Of a stretch of DNA of 11,568 bases, positions 1 through 6,567 are shown one piece after another. The stretch is from NCBI GenBank assembly GCA_024742655.1, contig JANSYB010000025.1, forward strand, positions 1-11,568, given 5' to 3'. The notes under the pieces were generated by a model. That model did no database searches. It was given only the letters and a program-made list of their open reading frames with translations, and had not been told where the DNA came from. A program made the translations under genes and the position numbers. Each line of letters begins with the position of its first letter. Positions within the stretch are counted from its first letter, which is position 1. The stretch is from Paracoccaceae bacterium (GTDB lineage: Bacteria; Pseudomonadota; Alphaproteobacteria; Rhodobacterales; Rhodobacteraceae).

Positions 1-677
1 CGGCGGCGCGCGTGGTGCATCATCGGCAGGCCCGAGGCGACGGTGGGCAGGTCCAGCTCTTCGGCCAGGGTCGCCAGCCGGTCAAAGCGCGCCGCATCCC
101 GCCCGTCATAATGCGGGGCCATGAGCAAATACATATCCCCACCAAGGCGGCGCGTCAGACGCAGCGCTTGTGTCCTCCACTCCCCCGCGCCGCGCGTCCC
201 CCCCTGTGCCGGTGGCGGATGCAGCAACAGCACCATATCCGCCGCCTGCGCGATGACATCGGCAACCGTCAGGTGACAGGCCCCCTTTTCCACCCGCAGC
301 CGCCCGGTGCTGATCAGCCGGCACAGACGACCCCAGCCGGCGCGGTTACGCGGCAGCGCGGTCAGCGTCACCCCTTCGGCCAGCACCAGTCGCGCGGCGG
401 GCAGGAACCGCGGCACATGTGCCCAGGCCGGTGGTTGCGGGTCAGGTGCCGGGGGCCCGATGGGACCGTCACGCGCCTCCAGCGCCTGCCGTTCGGCCAC
501 CACCCGGGCGATGTCGCGCAGCGCGGCATGGGCCCGCACGATCCCCGCAACCGAGTTGTCATCGGCAATGGCGAACCCCGCCAGCCCCATCGCGGTGGCC
601 CGCGTGGCATATTCCTCGGGATGCGACACCCCGGTCAGGAAGGTGAAATTCGACGTGATCGACAGTTCTGCAAACAT
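1..677 (-). CDS. dnaE2: error-prone DNA polymerase DnaE2 (ImuC), N-terminal part, cut by the window edge
   Basis: This is the first 225 codons of a C-family DNA polymerase of the DnaE2/ImuC type, which performs SOS mutagenesis and translesion synthesis, usually with ImuA and ImuB. The start (MFAELSITSNFTFLTG...) and the stretch around residues 38-51 (ADDNSVAGIVRAHA) match the N-terminal PHP domain of DnaE2. Where the replicative DnaE has an H-x-H metal motif, this protein reads ELSITS (residues 4-9), so the first PHP metal ligands are absent, as is usual for DnaE2. Residues about 210-225 (PTVASGLPMMHHARR) resemble the end of the PHP domain. The ATG at 677 is chosen because the PHP domain begins immediately after it. 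There is no good Shine-Dalgarno and the candidate -10 is only 11 bp away. The full protein should be about 1,000 residues or more, so most lies left of the window. imuA and imuB are not directly upstream; the neighbour is a secreted hypothetical protein. Confidence 0.9.
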   Translation of the reverse strand, partial: MFAELSITSNFTFLTGVSHPEEYATRATAMGLAGFAIADDNSVAGIVRAHAALRDIARVVAERQALEARDGPIGPPAPDPQPPAWAHVPRFLPAARLVLAEGVTLTALPRNRAGWGRLCRLISTGRLRVEKGACHLTVADVIAQAADMVLLLHPPPAQGGTRGAGEWRTQALRLTRRLGGDMYLLMAPHYDGRDAARFDRLATLAEELDLPTVASGLPMMHHARR

Positions 678-688
678 GGCGAGTCACG

Positions 689-694
689 ATTATA
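689..694 (-). promoter_or_regulatory. candidate -10 element of the dnaE2 promoter
   Basis: The minus strand reads TATAAT exactly, next to the proximal LexA box. At 17-bp spacing the -35 position (712-717) reads CTCGAA, a poor match to TTGACA. The expected transcription start, about 7 bp downstream, would leave only about five bases before the ATG at 677. The mRNA would then be nearly leaderless, which fits the lack of a Shine-Dalgarno. Confidence 0.45.
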
Positions 695-708
695 TTCACC
701 TTTTGTTC
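694..708 (-). promoter_or_regulatory. LexA (SOS) box, near-consensus, at the dnaE2 promoter
   Basis: On the minus strand this reads GAACAAAAGGTGAAT, that is GAAC-N7-GAAT. It matches the alphaproteobacterial LexA site GAAC-N7-GAAC (equivalently GTTC-N7-GTTC) at 7 of 8 fixed bases. It ends 17 bp before the dnaE2 ATG and touches the candidate -10, so bound LexA would block RNA polymerase. A second, perfect box lies 41 bp further upstream. Confidence 0.6.
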
Positions 709-734
709 TTTTTCGAGTCCTGATTGCCGGTGCG

Positions 735-749
735 GTTCAGAATGGGTTC
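735..749 (-). promoter_or_regulatory. LexA (SOS) box, perfect consensus, upstream of dnaE2
   Basis: The minus strand reads GAACCCATTCTGAAC, an exact GAAC-N7-GAAC (plus strand GTTC-N7-GTTC), the LexA-binding direct repeat of alphaproteobacteria. It overlaps the stop codon (737-739) of the upstream secreted-protein gene and lies 57 bp from the dnaE2 ATG. Its centre is 41 bp from that of the weaker box at 694-708, close to four helical turns, so both would face the same side of the DNA. Confidence 0.75.
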
Positions 750-1225
750 GGTTTGCAGGCTTCGCCGCGAAAACAGCCGACCACCTTCTCGATCATATCC
801 GCGCGCGGCTCGGCAAAGCCGAAGCCGCCACAGGGATCAAGCGACAGCACATAGCCCTCTGGCGTGCGTTCGAGAAAGGCCAGGTACCGGGTGCCCGACG
901 ATGCCCCGGCGCACCACGGCCCGAAACACCGGGCATTCAGCGTGATGTTGGCGGTGAACGGCGTCTCGAACCCGGCCTGCGACAGGGATGTCCCCTCGAT
1001 TCGGGCCGGGATCAGCGTCTCAGGCGGGGTCTCCTGTTGGCGCTCCATGTCGGCCTTGGGCAGTTTCGTTTCGTCGAAACTCAACCGGCCCAGCACAACG
1101 ACATAGGTCTCTTGCGCCTCGGTCGCCTGTTTGTAGGTCCGCGCCACGTCCGGGGGCAGGCAGGACAGGGCAAGCGCGGGCCCTGCCCCAAGCATCACCG
1201 CCAGCATCAAGGCCAGGTGTTTCAC
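737..1225 (-). CDS. secreted six-cysteine hypothetical protein
   Basis: A 162-residue protein that I do not recognise as a characterised family. Residues 1-20 ([20 protein letters not shown]) form a clear Sec signal peptide with probable cleavage near A17-L-A19, so the mature protein of about 142 residues should be periplasmic. It contains six cysteines (C22, C100, C105, C132, C151, C157), an even number suited to three disulfides. The order of an N-terminal Cys soon after cleavage, then a YVVVLGRL strand, then paired Cys faintly recalls OB-fold TIMP/netrin-like domains, but that is only a guess. The start is GTG at 1225 and overlaps the rppH stop by 4 bp (GTGA), so it is probably co-transcribed and translationally coupled with rppH. 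A G-rich run (GGGGGG) just upstream can serve as ribosome binding site. It is the last gene of the long minus-strand unit, and its stop codon lies inside the distal LexA box of dnaE2. Confidence 0.8.
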   Translation of the reverse strand: MKHLALMLAVMLGAGPALALSCLPPDVARTYKQATEAQETYVVVLGRLSFDETKLPKADMERQQETPPETLIPARIEGTSLSQAGFETPFTANITLNARCFGPWCAGASSGTRYLAFLERTPEGYVLSLDPCGGFGFAEPRADMIEKVVGCFRGEACKPNPF

Positions 1226-1704
1226 AGCGCCCCCCGAAACTGATCCAGCACCTGTTCATAAACGACCCGCTTGAAGGGAACGATGGCCGCCGGCAGATCA
1301 TCGGGCGGCAGCCAGCGCCATTCGGAAAACTCCGGGTGGTCGGTGGCGATGTTCACATCCGCGTCCGTCCCGTGAAAACGCAGCAGGAACCATTTCTGCT
1401 TCTGCCCGCGATACCGCCCCTTCCAGATCCTCGGCACGAGGTCATGCGGCAGGTCATAGCTGACCCAGCCGTCGGTCTCACCCTCGACCGTCACGAGATC
1501 GGCCGTCACGCCGGTCTCTTCCCACAGCTCGCGCAGCGCGGCGGCGCGGGGCTCCTCGCCCTTGTCCACGCCACCCTGCGGCATCTGCCAGGCGGGCGCA
1601 TCGTTATCCAGCCGCTGGCCCACGAACACGTGGCCCGCCGGATTGACAAGCATCACACCGACACAGGCGCGATAAGGCAATTTCTCGATCTCTTCCGGTG
1701 TCAC
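1222..1704 (-). CDS. rppH: RNA pyrophosphohydrolase RppH (Nudix)
   Basis: RppH removes pyrophosphate from the 5' triphosphate end of mRNA, which exposes it to RNase E-type decay; relatives also hydrolyse dinucleoside polyphosphates. The protein has 160 residues, the family's usual size. The Nudix box spans residues 44-66 (G44, E50, R58-E59, E62-E63, G65) and fits G-x5-E-x7-RE-U-x-EE-x-G-U. The flanking VGVML, QMPQGG, YDLP and [13 protein letters not shown] segments are typical of RppH/IalA proteins. Two in-frame GTG starts exist, at 1710 and 1704. The Shine-Dalgarno GGAGG lies 9 bases before the 1704 GTG but only 3 before the 1710 GTG, and MTPEEI is the common start in relatives, so 1704 is preferred. 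It follows the M3 peptidase gene by 40 bp and overlaps the six-Cys gene by 4 bp. Confidence 0.92.
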   Translation of the reverse strand: MTPEEIEKLPYRACVGVMLVNPAGHVFVGQRLDNDAPAWQMPQGGVDKGEEPRAAALRELWEETGVTADLVTVEGETDGWVSYDLPHDLVPRIWKGRYRGQKQKWFLLRFHGTDADVNIATDHPEFSEWRWLPPDDLPAAIVPFKRVVYEQVLDQFRGAL

Positions 1705-1744
1705 CCTCACGCACCTCCATCATGGCAAGATAGGCGCTCGCCGT

Positions 1745-3757
1745 TCACGCGGCCAGCCCCCGCCCCTTCAGCAGCGCCTCGACGCCGGGCATCCGCCCGC
1801 GAAAGGCAAGATACAGCTCATCGGCCTCGCGCGACCCGCCCGAGGACAGGATATGCGCCTCGAGCGCCTTCGCCCGTTCGGCATCGAACGGCCCGCCCGC
1901 CTCTTCAAAGGCGGCGAAGGCGTCGGCATCCATGACCTCGGACCACATGTAGCTGTAATAGCCCGAAGAATAGCCATCCCCGGAAAACACATGCGCGAAA
2001 TGCGGCGTCGCATGGCGCATCGTGATCGCGTGCGGCATGCCCAGATCGGCCAGCACCTCGGCCTGTTTCACCATCGGATCGCCGGGGGCCGCGCCCTCGT
2101 GAAAGGCCAGATCGACCAGCGCGGAGGCCACGTATTCCACCGTCTGGAACCCCATGTCGAAGGTTGCCGCCCCCAGCACCTTGTCCAGCATCTCCTTGGG
2201 CATCGCCTCGCCCGTCTCGGCATGGGTGGCGAATTCGGCCAGCACCTCGGACACCTCCAGCCAGTGCTCGTAGAGCTGGCTGGGCAATTCCACGAAATCG
2301 CGCGCCACGTTGGTGCCGGAGATCGATTCGTACCGCACATCCGACAGCATCTGGTGCAGCGCATGGCCGAATTCATGAAAGAGCGTGCGCGCATCATCAT
2401 AGCTCAGAAGCGCCGGATCGCCCTTGGCGAAGTTGCACACGTTGATCACCACCGGCCCCTGCACGTCCGGAAACTTGCGCTGCCCGCGCATGGCACTGCA
2501 CCACGCGCCCGAGCGTTTGGAGGCCCGCGCAAAGTAATCCCCGATGAAGACCGCCACGTGATCGCCCCCGCGCGTCACCTCCCACGCGCGGCAATCGGGG
2601 TGGTAAAGCGGCACATCGAGCGGTTTGAACGCCAGCCCGAAGAGGCGATTGGCACAGGTGAAGGCCGCTTCGATCATCCGGTCAAGCTGCAGATAGGGTT
2701 TCAGCGCGGCCTCATCGAGATCATGCTCGGCGCGGCGCCGCTTTTCCGCATAATAGCGCCAGTCCCACGGCTCCAGCGCGCCGTTGATCCCGTCTTCGCG
2801 CATCATCGCGGTCAGCACCTCGGCATCCGCCTCGGCCCGTGCCTTGGCCGGTGCCCAGACATCCATCAGCAGGCCGCGCACGGCCTCGGGCGTCTTGGCC
2901 ATCTCGGTTTCCAGCTTGTAGGCCGCGAAACTGTCATAACCCAAAAGTTGCGCGCGTTCCTCGCGCAGTTTCAGGATTTCGCCTGCAATAGCGCGGTTGT
3001 CGGTCTCACCGCCATTGGCGCCCCGCGCGGCCCAGGCCCGAAACGCCGTCTCGCGCAGATCGCGGCGCGGCGAAAACTGCAAAAACGGCACGATCAGGGA
3101 CCGCGACAGGGTGATGACCGGGCCATCCGTGCCCTGTTCGCGCCCCGCCGCGCGCGCAGCATCGACGACGAAACCGGGCAGCCCGTCCAGATCGGCCTCG
3201 GTCAGTTCCATGTGCCAGCCCGCCTCGTCGGCAAGCAGGTTCTGGGTGAACGCGGTGCCCAGCTCGGCCAGACGGGTGCGAATCTCGCGCATCCGTGCGT
3301 CGGCCACACCCTCCAGCCCGGCACCGGCCCGGCGAAACCCGCGATGCGTCAGCATCAGCAGCCGGGCCTGCTCGGGCGACAGGTCCAGATTGTTCTTGTC
3401 GCTCCACAGCGCCTCGATCCGCGCATACAGGGCCTTGTTTCCGTAAATCTCCGAGGAATAGGCCGCCAGTTTCGGGCTGAAGGCGCGCTGCAATTCCTGC
3501 CGCCTGGGATTGCTGTCCGCGCCCGCCACGCTGAAAAACACCGACAGCACCTGGTCAAGGCGTTTGCCAGCGACCTCCAGCGCCTCGATCGTGTTGGCAA
3601 AACCGGGCGGCTCGGCGTTGTCGGCAATCGCCGCGATCTCGGCGCGGGCCGCGTCCAGCGCGGCCTCGAAGGCCGGCTCGAAATCCTCGTCCGCGATCCG
3701 GTCGAACGGGGCGATCCCGAACGGCGTGGTCCAGTCTTCAAGCAGCGGGTTGGTCAT
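1745..3757 (-). CDS. dcp: M3 family metallopeptidase (peptidyl-dipeptidase Dcp / oligopeptidase A type)
   Basis: A 670-residue zinc peptidase that degrades short peptides, mostly in the cytoplasm (no signal peptide). The zinc motif HEFGH is at residues 461-465, with the third ligand Glu490 in DFVELPSQ, 29 residues after the first His as in thimet-type M3 enzymes. The C-terminal substrate-binding region shows HATPHFAHVFSG followed by GYSSGYYSYMW (about 582-605), also conserved in M3. Length agrees with Dcp and OpdA (about 680). Sequence alone does not firmly separate the exo-dipeptidase Dcp from the endo-acting OpdA, so the symbol is tentative. The ATG at 3757 is chosen because AAAGGAG sits 6 bases upstream. 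The ATG at 3763 abuts that site, and the 28-residue longer reading from 3841 lies inside the previous gene and adds no conserved sequence. The start overlaps the end of the MoeB-like gene by 20 bp. Confidence 0.9.
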   Translation of the reverse strand: MTNPLLEDWTTPFGIAPFDRIADEDFEPAFEAALDAARAEIAAIADNAEPPGFANTIEALEVAGKRLDQVLSVFFSVAGADSNPRRQELQRAFSPKLAAYSSEIYGNKALYARIEALWSDKNNLDLSPEQARLLMLTHRGFRRAGAGLEGVADARMREIRTRLAELGTAFTQNLLADEAGWHMELTEADLDGLPGFVVDAARAAGREQGTDGPVITLSRSLIVPFLQFSPRRDLRETAFRAWAARGANGGETDNRAIAGEILKLREERAQLLGYDSFAAYKLETEMAKTPEAVRGLLMDVWAPAKARAEADAEVLTAMMREDGINGALEPWDWRYYAEKRRRAEHDLDEAALKPYLQLDRMIEAAFTCANRLFGLAFKPLDVPLYHPDCRAWEVTRGGDHVAVFIGDYFARASKRSGAWCSAMRGQRKFPDVQGPVVINVCNFAKGDPALLSYDDARTLFHEFGHALHQMLSDVRYESISGTNVARDFVELPSQLYEHWLEVSEVLAEFATHAETGEAMPKEMLDKVLGAATFDMGFQTVEYVASALVDLAFHEGAAPGDPMVKQAEVLADLGMPHAITMRHATPHFAHVFSGDGYSSGYYSYMWSEVMDADAFAAFEEAGGPFDAERAKALEAHILSSGGSREADELYLAFRGRMPGVEALLKGRGLAA

Positions 3758-4799
3758 TCTCATCTCCTTTGTGGCCGCAGACGGGACAGTCGTCGCGACG
3801 GCCCAGCGAAATTTTCCGGCTCTCGCCGTAAAGTGCATCATAGATCAGCATCTCGCCACGCAGGGGCATGCCCGCCCCGGTGATGACCTTCACCGCCTCG
3901 GCCGCCATCATGGAGCCGACGACACCCGGCAGGGGGCTCAGCACGCCCGCCTCGGCACAACTCGGCGCCAGCCCGGCCGCCGGGGCCTGGGGGAAGATAC
4001 ACTGGTAACAGGGCGTGCCATGCGCTGTGTCGAACACGCTCAGCTGTCCCTCCCATTGCGACAAGGCCCCGGAAATCAATGGCTTGCCCTGCGCATGGGC
4101 CACGCGATTGGCCAGGTAGCGCGTGTCGAAATTATCCGTGCCATCAAGGATCACATCATATTCGGCGAACAAATCGCCCGCGATGTCCTCGGTCAGTCGG
4201 CGCTGGTACGGCCTGATCACCGTGTAGGGGTTCAGCGCGCGCATCGCCTCTGCGGCGGAGTGGACCTTGGGTTGATGAACCCGGCCGTCGGTATGGATGA
4301 TCTGGCGCTGCAGGTTGGAAAATTCGACCACGTCATCGTCGATCACACCGATCGTGCCGACACCCGAGGCACCCAGATACATCAACGCCGGAGAGCCAAG
4401 CCCCCCGGCCCCGATCACCAGAACCCGCGCCTCCTTGAGCGCCTTCTGACCCGGCCCGCCGATCTCGCGCAACACGATATGCCGCGCATAGCGTTCCAGC
4501 TCGGTCTCGGCAAAAAGGCCCCTGGGCTTGTCCTCCGTCGGGGTAGCGACACGCTTGCGCAGCCGTGTCAGCAAGGCGCGGTACAACAAAAACAGCGCCG
4601 CGAACCCGCCCAGCAATAGCCACGGCGCCGCCTGTTCCCCGGTCGCAAGGCGCAACGGGTGCCCGTCCGGCAAAACAAGATGCAGGAACACCACGCCCAC
4701 CCAGAGAAAGGCGATCATCCCCCAGCGCAGCCGCTTGGGGGTGCCCAGCACCATGCCGACCCCCCAAAGCGCCGCCGCCATCACCAGAACCAGCAACAT
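3738..4799 (-). CDS. membrane-anchored MoeB/ThiF/HesA-family adenylyltransferase (E1-like)
   Basis: The C-terminal part (residues about 98-345) is an E1-like domain that adenylates the C-terminus of a ubiquitin-fold sulfur carrier such as MoaD or ThiS, for molybdopterin or thiamin synthesis. The nucleotide loop is GAGGLG (130-135), followed by DDDVVEFSNLQRQ (154-166) and DGTDNFDTR (219-227). The CxxC zinc pairs are C264/C267 and C338/C341, and the conserved Cys of the SCAEAGV motif is C281. MoeB normally has about 250 residues. This protein has 353 because an N-terminal extension of about 95 residues carries three predicted membrane segments (about 2-19, 25-44 and 58-78) and a basic linker, which would hold the enzyme on the cytoplasmic face. 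No rhodanese domain is present. Sequence cannot say whether it serves MoaD, ThiS or another carrier, so no symbol is given. Its ATG overlaps the dut stop by one base (TGATG) and its end overlaps the peptidase start by 20 bp. Confidence 0.88.
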   Translation of the reverse strand: MLLVLVMAAALWGVGMVLGTPKRLRWGMIAFLWVGVVFLHLVLPDGHPLRLATGEQAAPWLLLGGFAALFLLYRALLTRLRKRVATPTEDKPRGLFAETELERYARHIVLREIGGPGQKALKEARVLVIGAGGLGSPALMYLGASGVGTIGVIDDDVVEFSNLQRQIIHTDGRVHQPKVHSAAEAMRALNPYTVIRPYQRRLTEDIAGDLFAEYDVILDGTDNFDTRYLANRVAHAQGKPLISGALSQWEGQLSVFDTAHGTPCYQCIFPQAPAAGLAPSCAEAGVLSPLPGVVGSMMAAEAVKVITGAGMPLRGEMLIYDALYGESRKISLGRRDDCPVCGHKGDENDQPAA

Positions 4800-5254
4800 C
4801 AGCTTGCCCCTGTCGAGCCAAAGCCGCCCGCCCCGCGCACGGTCTCGTCCAGGCTCTCGACAAGGTCGAACGACGCCTGCACCGCCGGGGCCACGACCAT
4901 CTGGGCAATCCGCATCCCGTGCTCGATGGCAAAGCCCTCGCGCCCCGCGTTCATCACGATCACGCCCAGTGGCCCCCGGTAATCGCTGTCGATCGTGCCG
5001 GGGCTGTTGGGCAGGGTGATCCCGTGTTTCAGCGCAAGGCCCGAGCGCGGACGCAGCTGCACCTCGTAGCCCGCGGGTATGGCCAGTCGCAGGCCCATGG
5101 GCACCAGAACCCGTTCCCCTGCCGCAAGATGAACCGTCCCGCGATCCGGAAAATTCGCCCGCAGATCAGCACCCGCCGCGCCGGCACTTTCATAGCGGGG
5201 CAAACCGACGGATCGGTCCGCGTCATCATCCCAGAGAAACCGAACCGTCACCAT
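4799..5254 (-). CDS. dut: dUTP diphosphatase (dUTPase)
   Basis: Hydrolyses dUTP to dUMP and pyrophosphate, which keeps uracil out of DNA and supplies dUMP for dTMP synthesis. The 151-residue protein has all five motifs of the trimeric dUTPase: [10 protein letters not shown] (24-32); II, PRSGLA (69-74); [15 protein letters not shown] (83-94, with the catalytic Asp and the Tyr that selects uracil and deoxyribose); [11 protein letters not shown] (113-121); V, the glycine-rich [10 protein letters not shown] (140-149) that closes over the phosphates. Length is normal. It begins 49 bp after coaBC and its TGA shares one base with the ATG of the MoeB-like gene. A coaBC-dut pairing is common in proteobacteria. 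Confidence 0.96.
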   Translation of the reverse strand: MVTVRFLWDDDADRSVGLPRYESAGAAGADLRANFPDRGTVHLAAGERVLVPMGLRLAIPAGYEVQLRPRSGLALKHGITLPNSPGTIDSDYRGPLGVIVMNAGREGFAIEHGMRIAQMVVAPAVQASFDLVESLDETVRGAGGFGSTGAS

Positions 5255-5276
5255 GCCCCTGCCTTCATCGTTCCCG

Positions 5277-5298
5277 AAATACTCCCGCCGGAGGCTCC
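5277..5298 (-). repeat. short GC-rich intergenic hairpin motif between coaBC and dut
   Basis: The minus strand reads GGAGCCTCCGGCGGGAGTATTT. Its core can fold as CTCC-GGCG-GGAG, a 4-bp stem, and GGAG/CTCC offers an alternative pairing. From memory, near-identical strings recur in intergenic DNA of many Rhodobacteraceae genomes, so this may be one copy of a dispersed family motif; only one copy is visible here. There is no real U-tract, so a Rho-independent terminator is unlikely, and it may instead be an mRNA processing or stability element. Confidence 0.35.
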
Positions 5299-5303
5299 GA
5301 CGC

Positions 5304-6497
5304 TTACCCGAGCGCCGCGGCGATCCGGTGGGCCAGCCGCTTGGCCACCTCTGCCTTGGACAGGCGCGGCCACGCCTCTGTCCCGTCTTCGCTGATCAAT
5401 GTAATGGCGTTTTCCGCGCCGCCCATGATCCCGGTGCCCGGGCTGACATCATTGGCCAGGATCCAGTCGCACCCCTTGCGCGCACGCTTGGCCGTCGCGT
5501 TCTCGACCACGTCATCGGTTTCGGCGGCAAATCCCACGACCAGCCCCGGGCGCCCCGCCTTCATCGCACTGACCGTGGCCAGGATGTCGGGGTTTTCCTC
5601 GAATTCCAGCGCCGGCAACCCGCCTTTCGTCTTTTTCAGCTTGCTGTCCGAGGCCCCCCTGACCCGCCAGTCCGCCACAGCGGCGGCAAACACGGCGGCA
5701 TCGGCGGGCAACGCGGCCTCGACCGCCGCCAGCATCTCGCGCGCCGACTGCACCCGGATCACCTCGACACCCTCGGGGGGCGCGATATCTGCGGGGCCGG
5801 TCACGAACACCACCTCGGCGCCCAGCGCGCGCAAGGCCGCGGCAATCGCGGTGCCCTGCGCCCCGGACGACCGATTGGCGATGTAGCGCACCGGGTCGAT
5901 CGGTTCATGCGTCGGCCCCGAGGTGACCAGCACGCGCCGGCCGGCCAGTGGCCCCTCCCCCAGCGCGGCCTCTGCCGCGGCCACGATCTCAAGCGGTTCG
6001 GCCATCCGGCCCGGCCCGAATTCACCACAGGCCATATCCCCGTCATTGGGGCCGACAAAGGCGATACCGTCGCCCCGCAACGTGACGATGTTGCGCTGTG
6101 TCGCGGCATGTTCCCACATCCGCACGTTCATCGCCGGGGCCAGCAGGACAGGCGTATCCGTCGCCAGCAACAGCGTGGAGGCCAGATCATTGGCATGTCC
6201 CTGCGCCATCTTCGCCATCAGGTCGGCCGTGGCCGGGGCCACCACGATCAGATCGGCACTGCGCGACAGTTCGATATGCCCCATCTCGGCCTCGTCGGTC
6301 AGATCGAACAGGTCCCCGAACACCTTTTCGCCGGCCAGGGCCGACACCGACAGCGGCGTCACGAACTCCGCCCCGGCCTGTGTCAGCACGGGCGTCACCG
6401 ACGCGCCGCGTTCTCGCAGCCGCCTGATCAGGTCCAGCGCCTTGTAGGCCGCGATCCCGCCGCCGATGATCAGCAAAATACGTCTGGATTCCAGCAT
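5304..6497 (-). CDS. coaBC: bifunctional phosphopantothenoylcysteine decarboxylase / phosphopantothenate-cysteine ligase
   Basis: Carries out two steps of coenzyme A synthesis: CoaB joins cysteine to 4'-phosphopantothenate, and CoaC decarboxylates the product using FMN. The 397-residue length is typical. The N-terminal CoaC flavoprotein domain (about 1-180) shows GGGIAAYK (12-19), the active-site His in EMGHIEL (His74), the PAMN motif (121-124) with NVRMW, and the substrate-clamp Cys157 in [10 protein letters not shown]. The C-terminal CoaB domain (about 185-397) shows [21 protein letters not shown] (192-211), AAAVADWR (271-278) and the KLKK segment (286-289). A longer reading to 6737 would enter the upstream ChaN-like gene and adds nothing conserved, so the ATG at 6497 ([14 protein letters not shown]) is chosen. 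The Shine-Dalgarno is weak. It lies 70 bp after the chaN-like gene and 49 bp before dut. Confidence 0.95.
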   Translation of the reverse strand: MLESRRILLIIGGGIAAYKALDLIRRLRERGASVTPVLTQAGAEFVTPLSVSALAGEKVFGDLFDLTDEAEMGHIELSRSADLIVVAPATADLMAKMAQGHANDLASTLLLATDTPVLLAPAMNVRMWEHAATQRNIVTLRGDGIAFVGPNDGDMACGEFGPGRMAEPLEIVAAAEAALGEGPLAGRRVLVTSGPTHEPIDPVRYIANRSSGAQGTAIAAALRALGAEVVFVTGPADIAPPEGVEVIRVQSAREMLAAVEAALPADAAVFAAAVADWRVRGASDSKLKKTKGGLPALEFEENPDILATVSAMKAGRPGLVVGFAAETDDVVENATAKRARKGCDWILANDVSPGTGIMGGAENAITLISEDGTEAWPRLSKAEVAKRLAHRIAAALG

Positions 6498-6539
6498 GTC
6501 CGCCGTCCCGTTTCCAATCCGCCCGAGACTATGCCCGGA

Positions 6540-6560
6540 CCGCCCGGCAGACAAGGGCGG
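6540..6560 (-). other. small hairpin in the chaN-coaBC gap
   Basis: CCGCCC and GGGCGG are perfect 6-base arms around a 9-base loop on the minus strand, inside the 70-bp gap between the chaN-like gene and coaBC. No T-run follows. It could slow RNA decay or weaken read-through between the two genes, but a chance GC-rich hairpin is just as plausible. Confidence 0.25.
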
Positions 6561-6567
6561 GTTCGGC

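Noticed and set aside
12..854. 280-codon plus-strand open frame opposite dnaE2
   Set aside because: It runs through dnaE2, its LexA boxes and the end of the six-Cys gene, with no ribosome site and low-complexity composition.
1711..1744. GGCG-AG-CGCC palindrome after the peptidase gene as a terminator
   Set aside because: A 4-bp stem with a 2-base loop and no T-run is not a credible terminator, and the rppH ribosome site follows at once.
3758..3841. 28-residue N-terminal extension of the M3 peptidase
   Set aside because: It lies inside the MoeB-like gene, has no conserved residues, and AAAGGAG is placed for the ATG at 3757.
1853..3883. 676-codon open frame on the plus strand, opposite the M3 peptidase
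   Set aside because: It is antisense to a clear HEFGH peptidase gene. Its product is rich in Arg, His, Gly and Gln with no recognisable domain, as expected for a shadow frame in high-GC DNA.
6540..6560. Hairpin between chaN-like gene and coaBC as a Rho-independent terminator
   Set aside because: The stem has only 6 bp and no T-run follows. It is kept only as a low-confidence structural feature.
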